A stretch of DNA of 61,051 nucleotides, from positions 1 to 61,051 of the forward strand of contig DHVX01000095.1 in NCBI GenBank assembly GCA_002412885.1, in the 5' to 3' direction. The translations under genes were made by a program, and so were the position numbers. How positions within the stretch are numbered: the first letter of the stretch is position 1; each line of letters begins with the position of its first letter. The notes under the pieces are model-generated. The model was given only the letters and a program-made list of their open reading frames with translations. It was not told the DNA's origin and ran no database searches. Source of the stretch: Bacteroidales bacterium UBA5197. GTDB taxonomy: Bacteria > Bacteroidota > Bacteroidia > Bacteroidales > Lentimicrobiaceae. Of this stretch, positions 35,321 to 44,469 are shown piece after piece.

Positions 35321-36037
35321 ATGAAACCCGATCAACTTTATGAAAGTCTGCTGAGTTATTGCCAGACCCACGCCAATCCCGAATTGGTTAAAAAATACTC
35401 CCGTTACTTCAAAGAAGGAGTTTACGATGCATGGGGACTTAGTCAGGCTCTTATGGATGCAAAGAAGGCAGAATTAAAGCAATCAGGGGAAATTACCGTG
35501 GATCTGGTTTTTGAAACAGCTCCATTGCTGATGAAAAGCGGCAAATATGAGGAAACATCATTTGCCCTGATTTTGATCACCATAGTGAAAGACAAACTTG
35601 TAAAAAGTGATTTTGGCAGGCTGGAAAGCTGGTTTAAAATCGGAATAACCAATTGGGCTCATGCCGATCACTTTGGAATGTTTTTCCTGCCCGAAATTAT
35701 GAAGCAGGGTTTGGTAGAAAAAAATGACTTTACAGGATGGATCACTTCACCTTACAAATTTCAACGGCGTTGCGTGCCGGTTACATTTATAAAACTACTT
35801 AAGACCGGAATATCTTTTCAGGAATTATTCACATTCCTTGAGCCACTGATGTCGGATCCTGCCCGTGAAGTACATCAAGGCATGGGTTGGTTTCTACGTG
35901 AAGCATGGAAAGTAAAACCTGAAGAAACAGAGGCTTTTTTATTGAAATGGAAAGACATCGCTCCACGGTTAATTTTTCAATATGCCTGCGAAAAAATGAC
36001 AAAAGAACAGAAGTTACTGTATCGGAAAGCTAAGTGA
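35321..36037 (+). CDS. AlkD-like DNA alkylation repair protein
   Basis: A 238-residue all-helical protein of the AlkD family, which removes alkylated bases with a HEAT-like repeat scaffold. Family hallmarks are the N-terminal KKYSRYFKEG, the WAHADHFGMFFLPEI segment, and REVHQGMGWFLREAWK near 190, which corresponds to the conserved VQKAIGWALRE helix. The glycosylase aspartate is likely within NWAHAD; exact assignment needs alignment. The next gene begins soon after, perhaps co-transcribed. Confidence 0.8.
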   Translation: MKPDQLYESLLSYCQTHANPELVKKYSRYFKEGVYDAWGLSQALMDAKKAELKQSGEITVDLVFETAPLLMKSGKYEETSFALILITIVKDKLVKSDFGRLESWFKIGITNWAHADHFGMFFLPEIMKQGLVEKNDFTGWITSPYKFQRRCVPVTFIKLLKTGISFQELFTFLEPLMSDPAREVHQGMGWFLREAWKVKPEETEAFLLKWKDIAPRLIFQYACEKMTKEQKLLYRKAK

Positions 36038-36110
36038 GGAGTCAACTTTAATCAGGTCGGACATTTCTGATTTGATAAATTTCATCAGAGTTTTAATCAA
36101 TGAATCTGAG

Positions 36111-37106
36111 ATGAATAATTCGGGCGATAAGTTGTCTTTCTCAAAAAGAAAAGATTCGGGAAGAATTAAGCAAATTGGCTTTTTTGCATTTCAACTGGTA
36201 AAATTTAAATACCAACTGAATAACCTTAGCCGAATCCTCAAACCAGTGGTTCCTGCTGGTGAATTTTCTATGTTAGACAAAGCGCATTTGTCATTTTCTT
36301 CGCTTTTCCGGCATATGCTTTTTTCAGTGCTTTGTTTTTTTGCAGCCTGGATGATGGTTGTGATTTTTCAGAATGTCATTCATGCTTTTCTTCTTTACCT
36401 GAATGGCATACATTTCAGCTATTCGCTGTTTACTATCTCTTATTTGCCAGGCGATATTTATGAATGGGATGAAGGCAGTATGCTGCTGATTTATTCATTG
36501 CCTTACTTCGGTTATTTTTTACTTGGCGCATTTCTTGCTTCCAAAACCGGCCGGATGCTGCTGATTTCATGGAAGCTCAGGTTGTTGCTGACATGGATAT
36601 CAATACATCTGATGGTGTTTTTTATGGCTGCTGTGCTGAAAGGTGTTTTCGTTTACCGTGAGTTTGGAATTGCTTTTCAGTGGGTGATTGAAGTGTTTTA
36701 TCTGAGGTTATTGATTGCAGGATTATTTATTGCTTTTGCTGTTTGGTATGTGAAGCGTGTGGCTGTTTATTTATTCCTGAAATCAGTTCCGGTCAGGATA
36801 TTCCTTTCAACTGAAATACTCAGGAATACATGGTTGTCATGGGTTGCAGGATTTTCCTTTGTGCCGGGAATTTTACTCGCATTTTTTCTTTGGCGCCCAT
36901 TTATGAGTTTTCAGGTTCTGGCCACACTTATGATTTTTCCTTTAATCATTCCTGCAATTATCTATTCTTCAGCATTTATATCTGATATAAGAATTCCGAA
37001 ATCAATGAAATTAGTACCTTCTTACACTTTCATTGTCTCTGTACTTGCTATACTATGGGTAGCACTGAGGTTGCTGAGCGGGTATTCATTTATCATTAAT
37101 GGTTAA
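36111..37106 (+). CDS. Hypothetical polytopic membrane protein
   Basis: A 331-residue protein with about eight predicted membrane helices from position 70 on (for example FSVLCFFAAWMMVVIF, LIYSLPYFGYFLLGAFL, WISIHLMVFFMAAVL). The N-terminal ~60 residues are soluble and basic. No metalloprotease or transporter motif seen; I do not recognise the family. The frame extends to a TTG at 36072, but the ATG at 36111 is the more normal start. It converges on the LytTR regulator gene with 55 bases between. Confidence 0.65.
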   Translation: MNNSGDKLSFSKRKDSGRIKQIGFFAFQLVKFKYQLNNLSRILKPVVPAGEFSMLDKAHLSFSSLFRHMLFSVLCFFAAWMMVVIFQNVIHAFLLYLNGIHFSYSLFTISYLPGDIYEWDEGSMLLIYSLPYFGYFLLGAFLASKTGRMLLISWKLRLLLTWISIHLMVFFMAAVLKGVFVYREFGIAFQWVIEVFYLRLLIAGLFIAFAVWYVKRVAVYLFLKSVPVRIFLSTEILRNTWLSWVAGFSFVPGILLAFFLWRPFMSFQVLATLMIFPLIIPAIIYSSAFISDIRIPKSMKLVPSYTFIVSVLAILWVALRLLSGYSFIING

Positions 37107-37161
37107 AAACCAGAAATCACTTGCGTTGCTGTTTGTGGCCTGATTGTATGGAATCTCAATT

Positions 37162-37911
37162 TTAACGATCCAGCCAATCCCTGAATTCCTGCACTCTTTC
37201 TCTGGATACAATGATTTCCTGGTCATCAATTCCTTCAATTTTAAGCTTTAAACGGCTGTTCGACCAGGCTGTGATGTTTGCGCAAGCCTCAAGCGAAACA
37301 ATGTATTTCCGGCTTATCCGGAAAAACTTTTCAGGATCGAGTATGGTTTCCAGATGATCAAGCGGGAAATCAATGGTATAATTTCGCTTTGACGAGGTGA
37401 GAAGATAACTCGCCTTTTCAAGACTATAAAATGCCTGAATTTCTTCGACGGGTATGGTTTTGATTTTTTCTCCGATTTTAATCAAAAATCTTGATTTGTA
37501 GTTTTTTGCCGGACTATTGCCAGCCATTGCCAGAATTTTCTCAAGCATTGGCATTGGCGAAAATTGCCTGGCTTTTTCTATTGCTTTTTGCAGACGGATT
37601 TCCTCGATTGGCTTCAGCAAATAATCGATGCCATTGGTGTTAAATGCTTCTATGGCATAATGGTTCCATGCAGTTGTGAAAATAATGGGGCAACTCACCT
37701 TTACCTGTTTGAAGATCTCAAAACTGATTCCATCAGCCAATTGAATATCCGAAAAAATGAGTCCGATTTCAGGATTTCCTTTTAGCCAGGCAACGGCATC
37801 TCTCACGGTTTCGAAATTCGAAATTACCTCCATTTCAGGAGCTACTTTGCCGAGCAACCTTACCAGATGGTTAGCGGCTCTTTGCTCGTCTTCAATGATG
37901 ATTACTTTCAT
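37162..37911 (-). CDS. LytTR-family response regulator
   Basis: A 249-residue regulator. The receiver domain (1-120) has the acidic pair EDE, the phosphoacceptor Asp in IFSDIQLADG, the switch TTAWNHYA and Lys in LLKPIEE. The LytTR DNA-binding domain (about 145-245) includes IPVEEIQAFYSLEK, FFRISRKYIVSL and VSRERVQEFRDWL. The ATG at 37911 is used; the frame's first codon two codons earlier is a TTG. Its start overlaps the end of the kinase gene by 20 bases, so the two are translationally coupled. Confidence 0.93.
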   Translation of the reverse strand: MKVIIIEDEQRAANHLVRLLGKVAPEMEVISNFETVRDAVAWLKGNPEIGLIFSDIQLADGISFEIFKQVKVSCPIIFTTAWNHYAIEAFNTNGIDYLLKPIEEIRLQKAIEKARQFSPMPMLEKILAMAGNSPAKNYKSRFLIKIGEKIKTIPVEEIQAFYSLEKASYLLTSSKRNYTIDFPLDHLETILDPEKFFRISRKYIVSLEACANITAWSNSRLKLKIEGIDDQEIIVSRERVQEFRDWLDR

Positions 37912-38944
37912 TTTCAATTTGTTGGATTAAAGGAACCCTGACTTTAAAGGTCAAACCATTGTTGATCACCTCAACTTTGCGATCAGTAAAAAAACTGAAT
38001 TGCTGGATTATATTCTTGAGGCCGGTATTTTTCGATTCCTCCAGAATCTCTTTTGGCTGAATTGCATTTTCAACTTCCAGAAAATCATCAGTTTGCCGGA
38101 GGTGAACTTTCAAAGGGTTTTTGTTCGAAACCTCATTGTGTTTCACTGCATTTTCAATCAAAAGTTGAAGTGTCATAGGAACAATCATCTGGTTTTTTCC
38201 CTGAGGCAAATCGATGTTCAGTTCAAGTTTATCGCCAAAACGGGTTTTGAGTAAACCGGCATAACTATTCATAAATTCCAGTTCTTCCCGTAGTGTAACC
38301 AACTCTTTATCACGGCTGTCAAGTACATAACGAAAAAGATCGCTCATCTGTCTGATGAAGTTTACTGCCTGAGCCTGATCTTCATAAACCAGATCGCTGA
38401 GCACATTAAAACTGTTGAAAAGAAAATGTGGGTTAATCTGGCTTCGCAATGCGTTATATTTATGAGCCATCATTTCCGATTTCAGCTCTGCTTCCTTTAA
38501 AACCGATTTCCGCCAGGCTTTGAAAAACCCCACTGCGGTGAACGTAAGGGAGATAAACAGCGAAATGAGAAAAGTATAAATGATTGAGTTTTGAATGCTT
38601 AGCCATGCTTTGGCAGGCAGAATGCCAAGTACCAGATAATACATCAGAAACTGAACCGATATAAAGGCAAATACCGACCAGAGTAAAAGGCTGAAAATTT
38701 CAATAAAAGTTCTGGCCACTGGCTGATCAATCCACTTAAAGCGCTTTTCCAGAATGATATTAATCATTATAGGACCGGCCCATTGTGTTATGCAAATGGA
38801 GAATGACCAAATGAAGCCAGACAGGAATCTTTCGGGATTGCTGAAAATATTTCCAAAGAAAACAGCCATGATAATCAATGCCAATACAGCATTGGCAAGC
38901 AAAAACTGCAATATGTCGAGTGGTTTGAATTTGGTCTTTTTCAT
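37892..38944 (-). CDS. LytS/YehU-type sensor histidine kinase
   Basis: A 350-residue inner-membrane kinase. Four N-terminal helices (to about 145), no periplasmic domain of size. The His_kinase domain carries the phosphoacceptor in INPHFLFNSFN, then the ATPase N box LQLLIENAVKHNE and a G-box-like NTGLKNIIQQF. It partners the LytTR regulator whose gene overlaps its 3' end. A perfect inverted repeat (38972-38997) lies 28 bases before its start codon. Upstream lie genes for a periplasmic repeat protein and a TonB receptor, suggesting a shared response (inference). Confidence 0.93.
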   Translation of the reverse strand: MKKTKFKPLDILQFLLANAVLALIIMAVFFGNIFSNPERFLSGFIWSFSICITQWAGPIMINIILEKRFKWIDQPVARTFIEIFSLLLWSVFAFISVQFLMYYLVLGILPAKAWLSIQNSIIYTFLISLFISLTFTAVGFFKAWRKSVLKEAELKSEMMAHKYNALRSQINPHFLFNSFNVLSDLVYEDQAQAVNFIRQMSDLFRYVLDSRDKELVTLREELEFMNSYAGLLKTRFGDKLELNIDLPQGKNQMIVPMTLQLLIENAVKHNEVSNKNPLKVHLRQTDDFLEVENAIQPKEILEESKNTGLKNIIQQFSFFTDRKVEVINNGLTFKVRVPLIQQIENESNHH

Positions 38945-38971
38945 ACGAAAGAAAGGTTGCCGGCAGTACTA

Positions 38972-38997
38972 AATATGGGCTAAATGTAGCCCATATT
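38972..38997. repeat. Perfect inverted repeat before the kinase gene
   Basis: AATATGGGCTA (38972-38982), a 4-base loop AATG, and TAGCCCATATT (38987-38997). It has no following T run, so it is more likely an operator or mRNA hairpin than a terminator. Confidence 0.8.
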
Positions 38998-39039
38998 CAG
39001 CGACTTTAAAAGTAAAATTGTTTGATTTTCCGATTTGGA

Positions 39040-39080
39040 TTAAAAATCTCGCCAGTAACGTGCAAGATGACGTTACTGGC
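39040..39080 (-). terminator. Terminator of the periplasmic repeat-protein gene
   Basis: GCCAGTAACGT and ACGTTACTGGC form a perfect 11-base-pair stem (39051-39061 with 39070-39080); on the minus strand GAGATTTTTAATCC follows. It lies 16 bases after the stop codon at 39096. Confidence 0.88.
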
Positions 39081-39095
39081 AAATGATTTCAGAAC

Positions 39096-39737
39096 TTATT
39101 TACATGATTTCACCAACTCTTCGGCCTGATCTTTTCCCCAAACAGGGTGCAGTTGCGACTTGGGAACAAATGAATCCCAACCTGCCAATAAATCGTTAGC
39201 CTGACTGCAATACTCTTTCGGGTCTTTTCCGAAAAATCTGGCAGATCCCATGTCGTTTTGTATTTTCAGCAACTTTGCACGTGGATTTGTAGGATCGAGT
39301 GCTGATGCACGTCCAAGCGACTGAGCTGTCAGCATGCTGTATTGTTGTCCGCGTTCCATTGGATTCACCACCAATCGGGCGGTGTAAAGCATGGCCTGAA
39401 GTGCAAAAACTTCAGCTTCGGTGGGAACCATTGTTTCGAGTTGTTTCAGCGATTTTTCGGCAACATCAAGATAAGAGTCTTTCTTTTTTGCATCTGAAGG
39501 CTCCATAAAACTCATGATGATATAACAATGCGCATGGTAATACAGGGGAAGCCATTCTTCTTTTTCATTGTTTGCAATCATGCCGAATCTGTTTCCAAGT
39601 GCCTGAAAGTCATCAGGTGTTTTGCAGTTTGCATACTGGCCAAGGCTTTCGCCCATTGCCTGATAATATTCAGCTTTCTGTGCAAATCCTGTGAGAGCAA
39701 TCAGGGTGATGATCAGTGTAAAAATGGTTGTTTTCAT
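39096..39737 (-). CDS. Periplasmic helical-repeat (TPR-like) protein
   Basis: A 213-residue exported protein with signal peptide MKTTIFTLIITLIALTGFAQ. The mature part is helical with repeat-like pairs (WLPLYYHAHCYIIMSF, EVFALQAMLYTARLV, GRASALDPTNPRAKLL) that read as degenerate TPR units. Three cysteines lie in the mature protein. No enzyme motif. It follows the TonB receptor gene by 61 bases and ends at a strong terminator, so the two form an operon. A role supporting the receptor in the periplasm is an inference. Confidence 0.75.
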   Translation of the reverse strand: MKTTIFTLIITLIALTGFAQKAEYYQAMGESLGQYANCKTPDDFQALGNRFGMIANNEKEEWLPLYYHAHCYIIMSFMEPSDAKKKDSYLDVAEKSLKQLETMVPTEAEVFALQAMLYTARLVVNPMERGQQYSMLTAQSLGRASALDPTNPRAKLLKIQNDMGSARFFGKDPKEYCSQANDLLAGWDSFVPKSQLHPVWGKDQAEELVKSCK

Positions 39738-39798
39738 TGTGTTTGGTTTTTGAGGGTTATTGTTTTAAGTTGAGGTTTGTGTAAAATTTAAGGTTGTC

Positions 39799-41958
39799 TT
39801 ATTGGATTTTATCCAGTTGATTTTCAGTGCCTTTTTTGGTTAGCGTGATCAATATGGCAATCACATAAAATCTATCAGAACCTGGAATGATTGCGGCACT
39901 TTTGAACATTCCATTCTGGTCAGGCTGATCGGAAAACCGTCTTCCAAATTCCTGTTTAAAGCCCGGAACATTAGTTACAGCGCCATAAAAGATAATGTTC
40001 TGCCTGAAAAGAAAGCTCCAGCTTATGTCAAGACTTTGATAGGCAAGTGTTCTTTCTCCATTGAATTTTTCGCTGTTCGGGTTGTTGTAAATCCTTGGCG
40101 AAGAGTATATGTAATTTACACTTGCAAGCGATCTTAGTTTACCGAACCAGTGTTTGTAAACCACGGCAAGGTTGTGTTTTGAAGCAAAGGTTGGTATGGC
40201 CAATTCAGGATATTGGCGGTAATTACGTTTGGTGTCAAGGTAAGAGTATGAAATCCAGTAATCTCCGTTTTTGATGCTCTTTTTGTCTCTCCAGAAAAGA
40301 TCAAGCCCTGCCGCATAGCCACTGCCATTGTTGTTGTAACTTTCCGCCAGGAAAAATTCTCCGGCATTTTGTTTTACAAGATTTCTGTAGTCTTTCAGGT
40401 AAACTTCAGCGCGCAGAGTTCGTTCATTTTTGGCTGACTGATAGCTCAATGTATAATGATCGGCCCTTTCATAATCAAGCTTATTTGTGTAGATGAGGTA
40501 ATCATCATTCGGGTTTTGGTGAAACCATCCCCATGCCATTGAAAGTTGACTGGTTTCATTCATTTTCCAGGCTGCGGTTACCCTGGGTGCAAAATTGGTA
40601 TTTTTCAGGTATGATGAGTGTTCAACTCGCCCCCCAATGCGGGTTACAAACCTTTTGGATGCATACATTTCAGCTTCTGCAAAGGCAGCGAAAGTATTGT
40701 TGTCGTATTGATTTACAAATGTGTCGGTAACTGTTTGAAAGGTTTGTTCCACCGAGCGTGAAAACCATTCGCCGCCGCCCCGCAGCGTAACTTTTTCGTT
40801 GAGTTCGTTTGTAATTGTCTGTTTCAGGTGAAATCCGGATAGTTTCTTGTCGAACTGATTTCCATCAAATGTTACATCATCTGCATCAGCAGTGAAAGAG
40901 GCAGAAGTAGCAGCACTCCAGTTCTTGCTTAAAGCAGTGCGGTAAGATGTATTGACGAATGTATTTCTGTTTCCCAGGGCAAAATCGATCTTTTTATTCT
41001 GATCCAGATCGTCCTGAGCCAGCTTAAATTTACCGTCATCAAAACTTGCATACACTTTCAGCATTCCGGTTTTCCCGGTTTTTTGTCTTATGCTGATGGC
41101 TGCAGCGGTTGATTCGGGCGCTTTTTTCCATTCGAAATTCTGAGGCACCAGATTCATATAGGGCTGAAGATTATTATAGGTAAGCGTGGCAGTTACTGCA
41201 CCGTTTTTCCATAGTTTGGTGCCGGCTATTTCCGGGCCAACCGATAAAACGGAGATATCGAGCTGATCCTGTGTTGGCATATCGTTGGTGTTGAGCAGCA
41301 ACACGCTTGATAGTGCCTGACCGTATTCCGCCGAATATCCGCCGGTACTGAAGATGGTTCCTTTAAACATGAATGGGTTAAACCTCCCGCGGGTGGCAGT
41401 GTTTGGCGCTGTTGAAATGTAAGGTGTGTGCACCAAAGCTCCGTCAATATAGGTTTGTGATTCTTCGCTGTCGCCACCTTTTACAAATAATCTGCCCGAT
41501 TCGCCATTCGTGGTGGTGCCGGGTAAGGTCTGCAAAGCCCCGAAAACATCACCAGCAGCTCCGGCGGTTGTTATCATATCGAGAGATGTCAGAGTGTTGG
41601 CCCGTTTTTTATCCCCGGCTTCAAAAGTTCCTGCGGTAATGGTGACAGCATCCAGTTTACTAAAAGTCTCTTTTAACCCGATCAGCAAAGTGATTTCAGC
41701 ACCGGTTAAATTTATTTCTTTGGCAAACGGCTCATAACCAAGAAATTCAACAACCAAGGTATGAGTTCCGATTTTTTGGGTTTTAAAACTGAACCGTCCA
41801 TTCACATCGCTCGAAGTTCCATCGTAAGTCCCTTTCAAATAGATATTAGCTCCGGGAAGCGTACCATCTTTTTGTGCTTTCACCGTTCCACTGATGGTAG
41901 TTTGCGCACTTATGGCTTTTATGAAAAGGAAGAAAACGATCAGCAGGTAAATTCTCAT
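39799..41958 (-). CDS. TonB-dependent outer-membrane receptor
   Basis: A 719-residue protein starting at the ATG at 41958, which begins the signal peptide MRIYLLIVFFLFIKAISA; the longer frame starts with TTG and adds a basic stretch. An N-terminal carboxypeptidase-regulatory-like domain (TISGTVKAQKDGTLPGANIY, about 20-105) is followed by the plug (TLTSLDMITTAGAAG; GGDSEESQTYIDGALV) and a beta-barrel to the C-terminus. No SusD partner is adjacent, so a glycan system is less likely than uptake of a metal complex or other small ligand. The neighbouring kinase-regulator pair may respond to the same ligand (inference). Confidence 0.88.
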   Translation of the reverse strand: MRIYLLIVFFLFIKAISAQTTISGTVKAQKDGTLPGANIYLKGTYDGTSSDVNGRFSFKTQKIGTHTLVVEFLGYEPFAKEINLTGAEITLLIGLKETFSKLDAVTITAGTFEAGDKKRANTLTSLDMITTAGAAGDVFGALQTLPGTTTNGESGRLFVKGGDSEESQTYIDGALVHTPYISTAPNTATRGRFNPFMFKGTIFSTGGYSAEYGQALSSVLLLNTNDMPTQDQLDISVLSVGPEIAGTKLWKNGAVTATLTYNNLQPYMNLVPQNFEWKKAPESTAAAISIRQKTGKTGMLKVYASFDDGKFKLAQDDLDQNKKIDFALGNRNTFVNTSYRTALSKNWSAATSASFTADADDVTFDGNQFDKKLSGFHLKQTITNELNEKVTLRGGGEWFSRSVEQTFQTVTDTFVNQYDNNTFAAFAEAEMYASKRFVTRIGGRVEHSSYLKNTNFAPRVTAAWKMNETSQLSMAWGWFHQNPNDDYLIYTNKLDYERADHYTLSYQSAKNERTLRAEVYLKDYRNLVKQNAGEFFLAESYNNNGSGYAAGLDLFWRDKKSIKNGDYWISYSYLDTKRNYRQYPELAIPTFASKHNLAVVYKHWFGKLRSLASVNYIYSSPRIYNNPNSEKFNGERTLAYQSLDISWSFLFRQNIIFYGAVTNVPGFKQEFGRRFSDQPDQNGMFKSAAIIPGSDRFYVIAILITLTKKGTENQLDKIQ

Positions 41959-42236
41959 GGCTTTTTTGATTTGATGACGCAAAGATGCACCTAGCTATAA
42001 GCCTGTGAAATATTTTGTTTCTGAATTGTTGAATTTGCCGGACGAAATGTTGACATATCCGGATACAGGCTGGTCTGTTTTTTGGCGATTCCCGGATTTC
42101 CGGCAATATTTTTTTTATAGTGAATTAATATGAAAATATTATTGGTTTGGCAACTATGCTTTATCAAATCTTCTTAAATTGCAGCGCTGAAAACAGCATC
42201 TAAAACCAGTCATCGATCTTAAAAAAATATCCCGAT

Positions 42237-42803
42237 ATGGAAGTTCTTCAAAACTTAGACCCGTTATTGAAAGCATTCTGGTTTATTGCAATTCCATCGA
42301 GCCTGATTTTTTTGATTCAAACAATTATGACTTTTATTGGTGTTGATGCCACCGATGGAATTGATGCTGATTTCGACAGCAACCTTTCCGGCACAGATGC
42401 GCCATTTCAATTATTTTCACTTCGAAATCTCATTAATTTTCTATTGGGCTTCAGCTGGACAGGAATCTCTTTTTACAGTTCCATCAGTAGCTCTGTCTTA
42501 TTAATTGTTGTCGCTTTTTTGATTGGCTGTCTGTTTGTTTATTTGTTCTTTCTGATTATTCAGCAGGTTCAGAAACTTGCCGAAGACAATTCATTTACAA
42601 TGGCTGAAACCCTGAATAAAACCGCTGAAGTTTATACTCCGATTCCTGCAAATATGCAAGGAATGGGAAAAGTACTGATCAGTGTAAAAGGGGCTTTTCA
42701 TGAACTGGATGCTATGACCGAGGATCAGAAAATTGAGTCTCATGCAGTGGTTAAAGTTGTGAGGATTGAATCAAACAGTATTCTTATCGTTGAGAAAATA
42801 TAA
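42237..42803 (+). CDS. NfeD-like membrane partner of flotillin
   Basis: A 188-residue protein with three or four helices in the first 110 residues (including SLRNLINFLLGFSWTGISFY and LIVVAFLIGCLFVYLFFL) and a cytosolic OB-fold-like C-terminus (AEVYTPIPANMQGMGKVLIS to VVRIESNSILIVEKI). This layout matches the NfeD/YqiJ/YuaF proteins whose genes pair with flotillins. It ends 14 bases before the flotillin gene, supporting a joint operon and complex. Its function is membrane-domain organisation; the details are unknown. Confidence 0.85.
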   Translation: MEVLQNLDPLLKAFWFIAIPSSLIFLIQTIMTFIGVDATDGIDADFDSNLSGTDAPFQLFSLRNLINFLLGFSWTGISFYSSISSSVLLIVVAFLIGCLFVYLFFLIIQQVQKLAEDNSFTMAETLNKTAEVYTPIPANMQGMGKVLISVKGAFHELDAMTEDQKIESHAVVKVVRIESNSILIVEKI

Positions 42804-42817
42804 AACAAATCTGTATT

Positions 42818-44320
42818 ATGCTTACACCCATCGTATTGATTGCAATTGCCGCAGTAGTATTTTTTGTTACTGTTTCGGCACTGGTATCCAGGTATAAAAG
42901 ATGCCCATCGGATAAAATTCTGGTAGTTTATGGACGTACCGGCGGAACATCGGCAAAATGTATCCATGGCGGAGGTGCTTTTATCTGGCCGGTAATTCAG
43001 GATTATGCGTTTCTTGATCTTAAACCATTGTCCATCGAAGCTAATCTGACCAATGCACTTAGCCGCCAGAACATCCGTGTGGATGTGCCTTGTCGGTTTA
43101 CCATTGCCATTTCAACCGAAAGCGATAGTATGAATACTGCCGCCGAGAGGTTGCTCGGATTGACTTCAGAGCAGATTCAGGAGTTGGCAAAAGACATTCT
43201 ATTCGGACAGTTGCGTTTGGTAATTGCCACAATGACAATTGAAGAAATCAATTCTGACCGCGATAAATTTCTGGACAACATCTCTAAAAATGTTGACAGC
43301 GAGCTTAAGAAAATAGGCCTAAAGCTGATCAATGTAAACGTAACTGACATCAAAGATGAGTCTGGTTACATCGAAGCTTTGGGTAAAGAAGCTGCTGCCA
43401 AAGCCATAAATGAGGCAAAAATCAGTGTGGCCGAGCAGGAGAAAATCGGGGAAACCGGAAAAGCACTTGCCGATCGTGAAAAAGACACGCAGATTGCTGA
43501 GACCCATCGCGATAGAGATGTAAAGATTGCAAATACCGAAAAAGACCGCGAAGTAAGTATTGCTTTGGCCAGAAAAGATGAATCGATCGGAAGGGCTGAG
43601 GCAGACAGAGACACCAGAGTAAAAACCTCGGAAGCCAATGCCGTAGCTATTCAGGGAGAGAACGAAGCCAAAATTTCAATTGCTCAGTCTGACGCGCTCC
43701 GCAGAGAAAAGGAAGCCGAAGCATTGAGAATTGCCCTTGCTTCAGAAAAAGTACAGCAGGCAAAAGCGCTTGAAGAAGCCTATCTGGCCGAAAAATTGGC
43801 AGAGAATGCCCGTGCAGAGCGTGAACGTTCAACTCAAAATGCCAATATTGTTATTCCGGCTGAGATTGCCAAACAGCGTGCCATTATTGAAGCTCAGGCC
43901 GAAGCCGAAAGAATCAGAGAACAGGCAAAAGGTGAAGCTGATGCCATTTTTGCAAAAATGGAAGCCGAAGCCAAAGGGCTTTATGAAATCCTGACCAAAC
44001 AAGCTGAAGGTTACCGCGAGGTTGTTGATGCAGCTGGCGGAGATCCTACCAAAGCTTTCCAGTTGCTGCTTATTGAGAAATTACCGGAATTGGTCAGAAC
44101 CCAGGTTGAAGCTGTGAAAAATATTAAAATTGATAAGATAACTGTCTGGGATTCAGGTAATGGAGAAAATGGAAATGGCTCTACTGCAAATTTTGTTGCG
44201 GGGATGATGAAAACGGTTCCTCCGCTTAATGATCTGTTCAATATGGCGGGACTGAATCTTCCATCTTTTCTGAAAGGAGCTGATGACAAAAAGGAAAGCG
44301 ATAACAAAGTTTCCGAATAG
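42818..44320 (+). CDS. Flotillin-family protein (YqiK/FloT-type)
   Basis: A 500-residue protein with one N-terminal membrane hairpin (TPIVLIAIAAVVFFVTVSAL), an SPFH/Band 7 domain (about 35-200; for example DVPCRFTIAIS and INVNVTDIKDESGY), and a long Ala/Glu-rich coiled coil (about 205-400) with repeated AxAE units. The C-terminal ~90 residues are less conserved. Flotillins form large oligomers that organise membrane domains. A terminator lies 51 bases after the stop codon. Confidence 0.93.
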   Translation: MLTPIVLIAIAAVVFFVTVSALVSRYKRCPSDKILVVYGRTGGTSAKCIHGGGAFIWPVIQDYAFLDLKPLSIEANLTNALSRQNIRVDVPCRFTIAISTESDSMNTAAERLLGLTSEQIQELAKDILFGQLRLVIATMTIEEINSDRDKFLDNISKNVDSELKKIGLKLINVNVTDIKDESGYIEALGKEAAAKAINEAKISVAEQEKIGETGKALADREKDTQIAETHRDRDVKIANTEKDREVSIALARKDESIGRAEADRDTRVKTSEANAVAIQGENEAKISIAQSDALRREKEAEALRIALASEKVQQAKALEEAYLAEKLAENARAERERSTQNANIVIPAEIAKQRAIIEAQAEAERIREQAKGEADAIFAKMEAEAKGLYEILTKQAEGYREVVDAAGGDPTKAFQLLLIEKLPELVRTQVEAVKNIKIDKITVWDSGNGENGNGSTANFVAGMMKTVPPLNDLFNMAGLNLPSFLKGADDKKESDNKVSE

Positions 44321-44370
44321 CAAAATCAGAAAGATAATTCTGACATCACAGGAATCTTTACAAATTTGAA

Positions 44371-44407
44371 AAAATCTTCTCTGAATCATTTTCAGGGGAG
44401 ATTTTTT
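44371..44407 (+). terminator. Terminator of the flotillin operon
   Basis: AATCTTCTCTGAA pairs with TTCAGGGGAGATT (two G-T pairs) around TCAT, followed by a run of six T. Confidence 0.85.
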
Positions 44408-44469
44408 CTGTCCTTATTGTTGTGGGAACTGAATGTTCAGCTAAATCGTAAACGAAACAAACAGGCAGA

